Of a DNA stretch of 6,972 nucleotides, positions 5,312 through 6,972 are shown one piece after another. Where the stretch lies: NCBI GenBank assembly GCA_021811925.1, contig JAKAPY010000090.1, positions 1-6,972 on the forward strand, read 5' to 3'. The stretch comes from Thermoplasmata archaeon. Its GTDB lineage: Archaea > Thermoplasmatota > Thermoplasmata > Sysuiplasmatales > Sysuiplasmataceae. Numbering within the stretch: position 1 is the first letter of the stretch; every line of letters starts with the position of its first letter. The position numbers and the translations under genes are program-made. The notes beneath the pieces were generated by a model that worked only from the letters and a program-made list of their open reading frames with translations, did not search any database and was not told the origin of the DNA.

Positions 5312-5560
5312 ATGATGAAAACAGTCAGGATCAAATACTGTCAGCCTTGCGGTTATATGCCAAGGGCATTTGACCTTGCAAAGAATTTACTCGATGCGCT
5401 CGGGATGTCGTACATGAAGAAGTTGAGCGTTTCAATGGAACCGGGGGACCATGGCATCTTCGACGTAATGGTTGACGACCAGCTTGTCTTTTCCAAGGAG
5501 ACAGAGGGCCGTTTTCCCGAAGGCACAGAGATAGTGGAAAAGCTCAAGCAGAACAGGTGA
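5312..5560 (+). CDS. Rdx-family (SelW-like) thioredoxin-fold protein with CxxC
   Basis: This 82-residue protein matches the Rdx/SelT-SelW-SelH family. It has a first strand ending in the redox motif YCQPCGY (C10 and C13), a long helix (RAFDLAKNLLDAL), and the diagnostic second half GDHGIFDVMVDDQLVFSKE followed by GRFPEGTEIVEKL. Both motif cysteines are encoded by ordinary TGT and TGC codons, so this is the cysteine rather than the selenocysteine form. The family is thought to act in cytoplasmic thiol redox reactions, with no settled substrate. Two ATGs stand in tandem (5312 and 5315). Given the TATA element near 5286-5297 and no ribosome site, a leaderless start at either fits, with 5315 only slightly better spaced. 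It is separated from the downstream helicase gene by 67 bases containing a new promoter. A link with the sulfur cluster is tempting but not shown. Confidence 0.87.
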   Translation: MMKTVRIKYCQPCGYMPRAFDLAKNLLDALGMSYMKKLSVSMEPGDHGIFDVMVDDQLVFSKETEGRFPEGTEIVEKLKQNR

Positions 5561-5593
5561 AACGGGCCGGTTGCGCTTCGCACATCAAAAGAA

Positions 5594-5604
5594 CATTATA
5601 TCTG
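5594..5604 (+). promoter_or_regulatory. TATA-box promoter of the lhr-like gene
   Basis: CATTATATCT (5595-5604) is centred about 28 bases upstream of the ATG at 5628. That is the expected TATA-to-start distance for a leaderless archaeal mRNA. No ribosome site is visible before the ATG, which agrees. Confidence 0.55.
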
Positions 5605-5627
5605 AGCAGCTCCTGCAAAACTTGTAG

Positions 5628-6972
5628 ATGGATGAAACACTCCTGGAAAAGCCAGCAGACAAGACAGTCGGCCTGATAAATTCACTCGACCCCAGGCTCA
5701 GGAAAGTCCTGAGGGAGAGGAATATTCTTCAGCTTCATCCCGTGCAGGAGGATGTATTCGGTCCCGTTTTCGACGGGAAGAACGTGCTTGTATGCGCGCC
5801 CACCGGAATAGGGAAGACGGAAGCGGCAATGCTTCCAATCCTTCAGCGCATGGTTACGTCTGAAAAAGCGGAGGGCATTGTGTGCCTCTACATAACGCCC
5901 CTGAGGGCGCTCAACAGGGACATGCTTCTCAGGCTTCAGGAACTCACATCCGCAGTCGGTTTGAAGGCGGCCGTGAGGCACGGCGACACGCCCCAGTCTG
6001 AAAGGATAAGACAGTCTGCACATCCCCCGCAGATCCTCATAACAACTCCCGAAACGGTGCAGATACTTCTCATTGGAAAGAACCTCAGGAATTCCCTCAA
6101 GTCCGTCAGATATGTTGTCGTGGATGAGATACACGAACTGGTTTCGGGAGAGAGGGGAGCGCAGCTTGCAGTCGCTCTCGAAAGGCTGACAAGAATTTCA
6201 GGCGAGTTCCAGAGGGTTGGGCTTTCTGCAACGGTCGGAACGCCGGAAGAGGTTGCCAGGCTGCTTGCGGCTGACAGGGAAGTCACAATAGCAAGAATTC
6301 CGGTTGAGAAACTGAGGGAGATGGAGGTGAGATGCCCCATCCCCGGCGATGAGACAAAGAAGATATCGGCAAACCTTCAGGTGGACGAGGGTTTTGCCTC
6401 TGCGCTTGAGATGGGCAAGTCCATCATAGACAGCCACACAAGCACGCTGCTGTTCGTGAACACTCGCGATCTTGCAGAGGCGATATCGTCCCGTTTCCAC
6501 ATCTGGCTTCCTGACTACCCGGTTGGCGTGCACCACGGCTCCCTTTCAAAGGAGCTGAGGATGCAGATGGAGGAGGAATTCAAGTCGAGGAAGCTGAAGT
6601 GCATGATATGCACATCCTCCCTCGAACTTGGGATAGACATCGGGTCGGCAGATTTCTCCATACAGTTCAATTCACCCAGGCAGGTCACAAGGATGCTGCA
6701 ACGCGTCGGCAGAGCGGGACACAGGGCGGGCGCCGTGGGCGTGGGAGGGATCATAGCATATGATGAGGACGAACTGCTCGAGGGAGCGGTCATAAGCAGG
6801 AGGGGAATGGCCGAGGAGCTCGAGGAGCAGGTTGTTAGGAGGCTGCCGCTCACTGTGCTCTCAAACCAGATAGTAGCAATGTCGTCGGAGGGGACATACA
6901 CTCCGGATGAGATGTATTCCACGATAAGGAGGAGCTACCCGTTCACAGGCCTATCCAAAGCAAGGTTAGATC
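5628..6972 (+). CDS. lhr: Lhr-type superfamily 2 DNA helicase, N-terminal part (cut by window edge)
   Basis: The frame is open for 448 codons to the right edge. Helicase motifs run in order: Q-like LHPVQ (36-40), Walker A CAPTGIGKTEAA (56-67), Ia TPLRAL (90-95), Ib TTPETV (139-144), II VDEIHEL (165-171), III LSATVG (199-204), IV LLFVNTR (274-280), VHHGSLSKE (301-309), V TSSLELGIDIG (329-339) and VI QRVGRAGHR (358-366). This set, with DEIH and the LELGIDIG/RAGHR pair, is typical of Lhr (large helicase-related), a 3'-5' ATP-dependent translocase in DNA repair and replication-fork processing. Family members are about 850-950 residues, so roughly half, including the winged-helix and C-terminal domains, lies outside. 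Walker A has Ile where Lhr usually has Ser (APTGSGKT); the essential GKT is intact. The ATG at 5628 is set by the TATA box. Other ASCE helicases such as Hel308 fit less well. Confidence 0.92.
   Translation, partial: MDETLLEKPADKTVGLINSLDPRLRKVLRERNILQLHPVQEDVFGPVFDGKNVLVCAPTGIGKTEAAMLPILQRMVTSEKAEGIVCLYITPLRALNRDMLLRLQELTSAVGLKAAVRHGDTPQSERIRQSAHPPQILITTPETVQILLIGKNLRNSLKSVRYVVVDEIHELVSGERGAQLAVALERLTRISGEFQRVGLSATVGTPEEVARLLAADREVTIARIPVEKLREMEVRCPIPGDETKKISANLQVDEGFASALEMGKSIIDSHTSTLLFVNTRDLAEAISSRFHIWLPDYPVGVHHGSLSKELRMQMEEEFKSRKLKCMICTSSLELGIDIGSADFSIQFNSPRQVTRMLQRVGRAGHRAGAVGVGGIIAYDEDELLEGAVISRRGMAEELEEQVVRRLPLTVLSNQIVAMSSEGTYTPDEMYSTIRRSYPFTGLSKARLD

Noticed and set aside
5339..5350. 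Possible selenocysteine codon in the Rdx motif
   Set aside because: Both motif cysteines are TGT and TGC; there is no in-frame TGA before the real stop.
5682..6134. Minus-strand open frame of 150 codons opposite the helicase gene
   Set aside because: The plus strand carries all helicase motifs in order; the antisense frame has no recognisable domain.

Overview
The window looks like a piece of an archaeal chromosome, most likely from a Thermoplasmata-type acidophile or a relative. That placement is inferred. Supporting signs are TATA-like boxes about 25-30 bases ahead of start codons with no room for a leader, heavy use of AGG/AGA arginine and ATA isoleucine codons, two TTG starts, an archaeal-style Lhr helicase, and a sulfur-transfer cluster of the kind known from Thermoplasmatales and Sulfolobales. 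The DNA is tightly packed, with no gene-free stretch above about 160 bases. I saw no rRNA, tRNA, CRISPR array, insertion sequence or other mobile element.

Layout. (1) 1-334, plus strand: the C-terminal end of an unrecognised protein. (2) 363-3377, minus strand: a sulfur-metabolism cluster. In transcription order it is a divergent TusA-like protein, a sulfide:quinone reductase-like flavoprotein, a DsrE-family sulfurtransferase and a DUF1641 protein with three internal repeats. These four are separated by 1 base or overlap by 4-7 bases. A second, canonical TusA follows after 88 bases and appears to have its own leaderless promoter. (3) 3536-5251, minus strand: a full-length family X DNA polymerase with a C-terminal PHP nuclease domain. 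(4) 5312-5560, plus strand: a small Rdx/SelW-like thioredoxin-fold protein with CxxC, divergent from polX across a 60-base AT-rich promoter region. (5) 5628 to the right edge, plus strand: the N-terminal 448 codons of an Lhr-type superfamily 2 helicase with its own TATA box.

How the genes may work together. The flavoprotein could oxidise sulfide or another reduced sulfur compound and generate protein- or cysteine-bound sulfane sulfur, which the DsrE and TusA proteins could carry by cysteine persulfide or thiosulfonate transfer. DUF1641 proteins are recurrent neighbours of sulfide:quinone reductases and may be an accessory or docking subunit. PolX and Lhr are both DNA repair-type enzymes, and the Rdx protein sits between them.

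The points most worth a second look are the pairing of two unlike TusA proteins around the cluster (one CPMP, one CAGP), the triplicated DUF1641 module, and a flavoprotein that keeps two of the three usual SQR cysteines.
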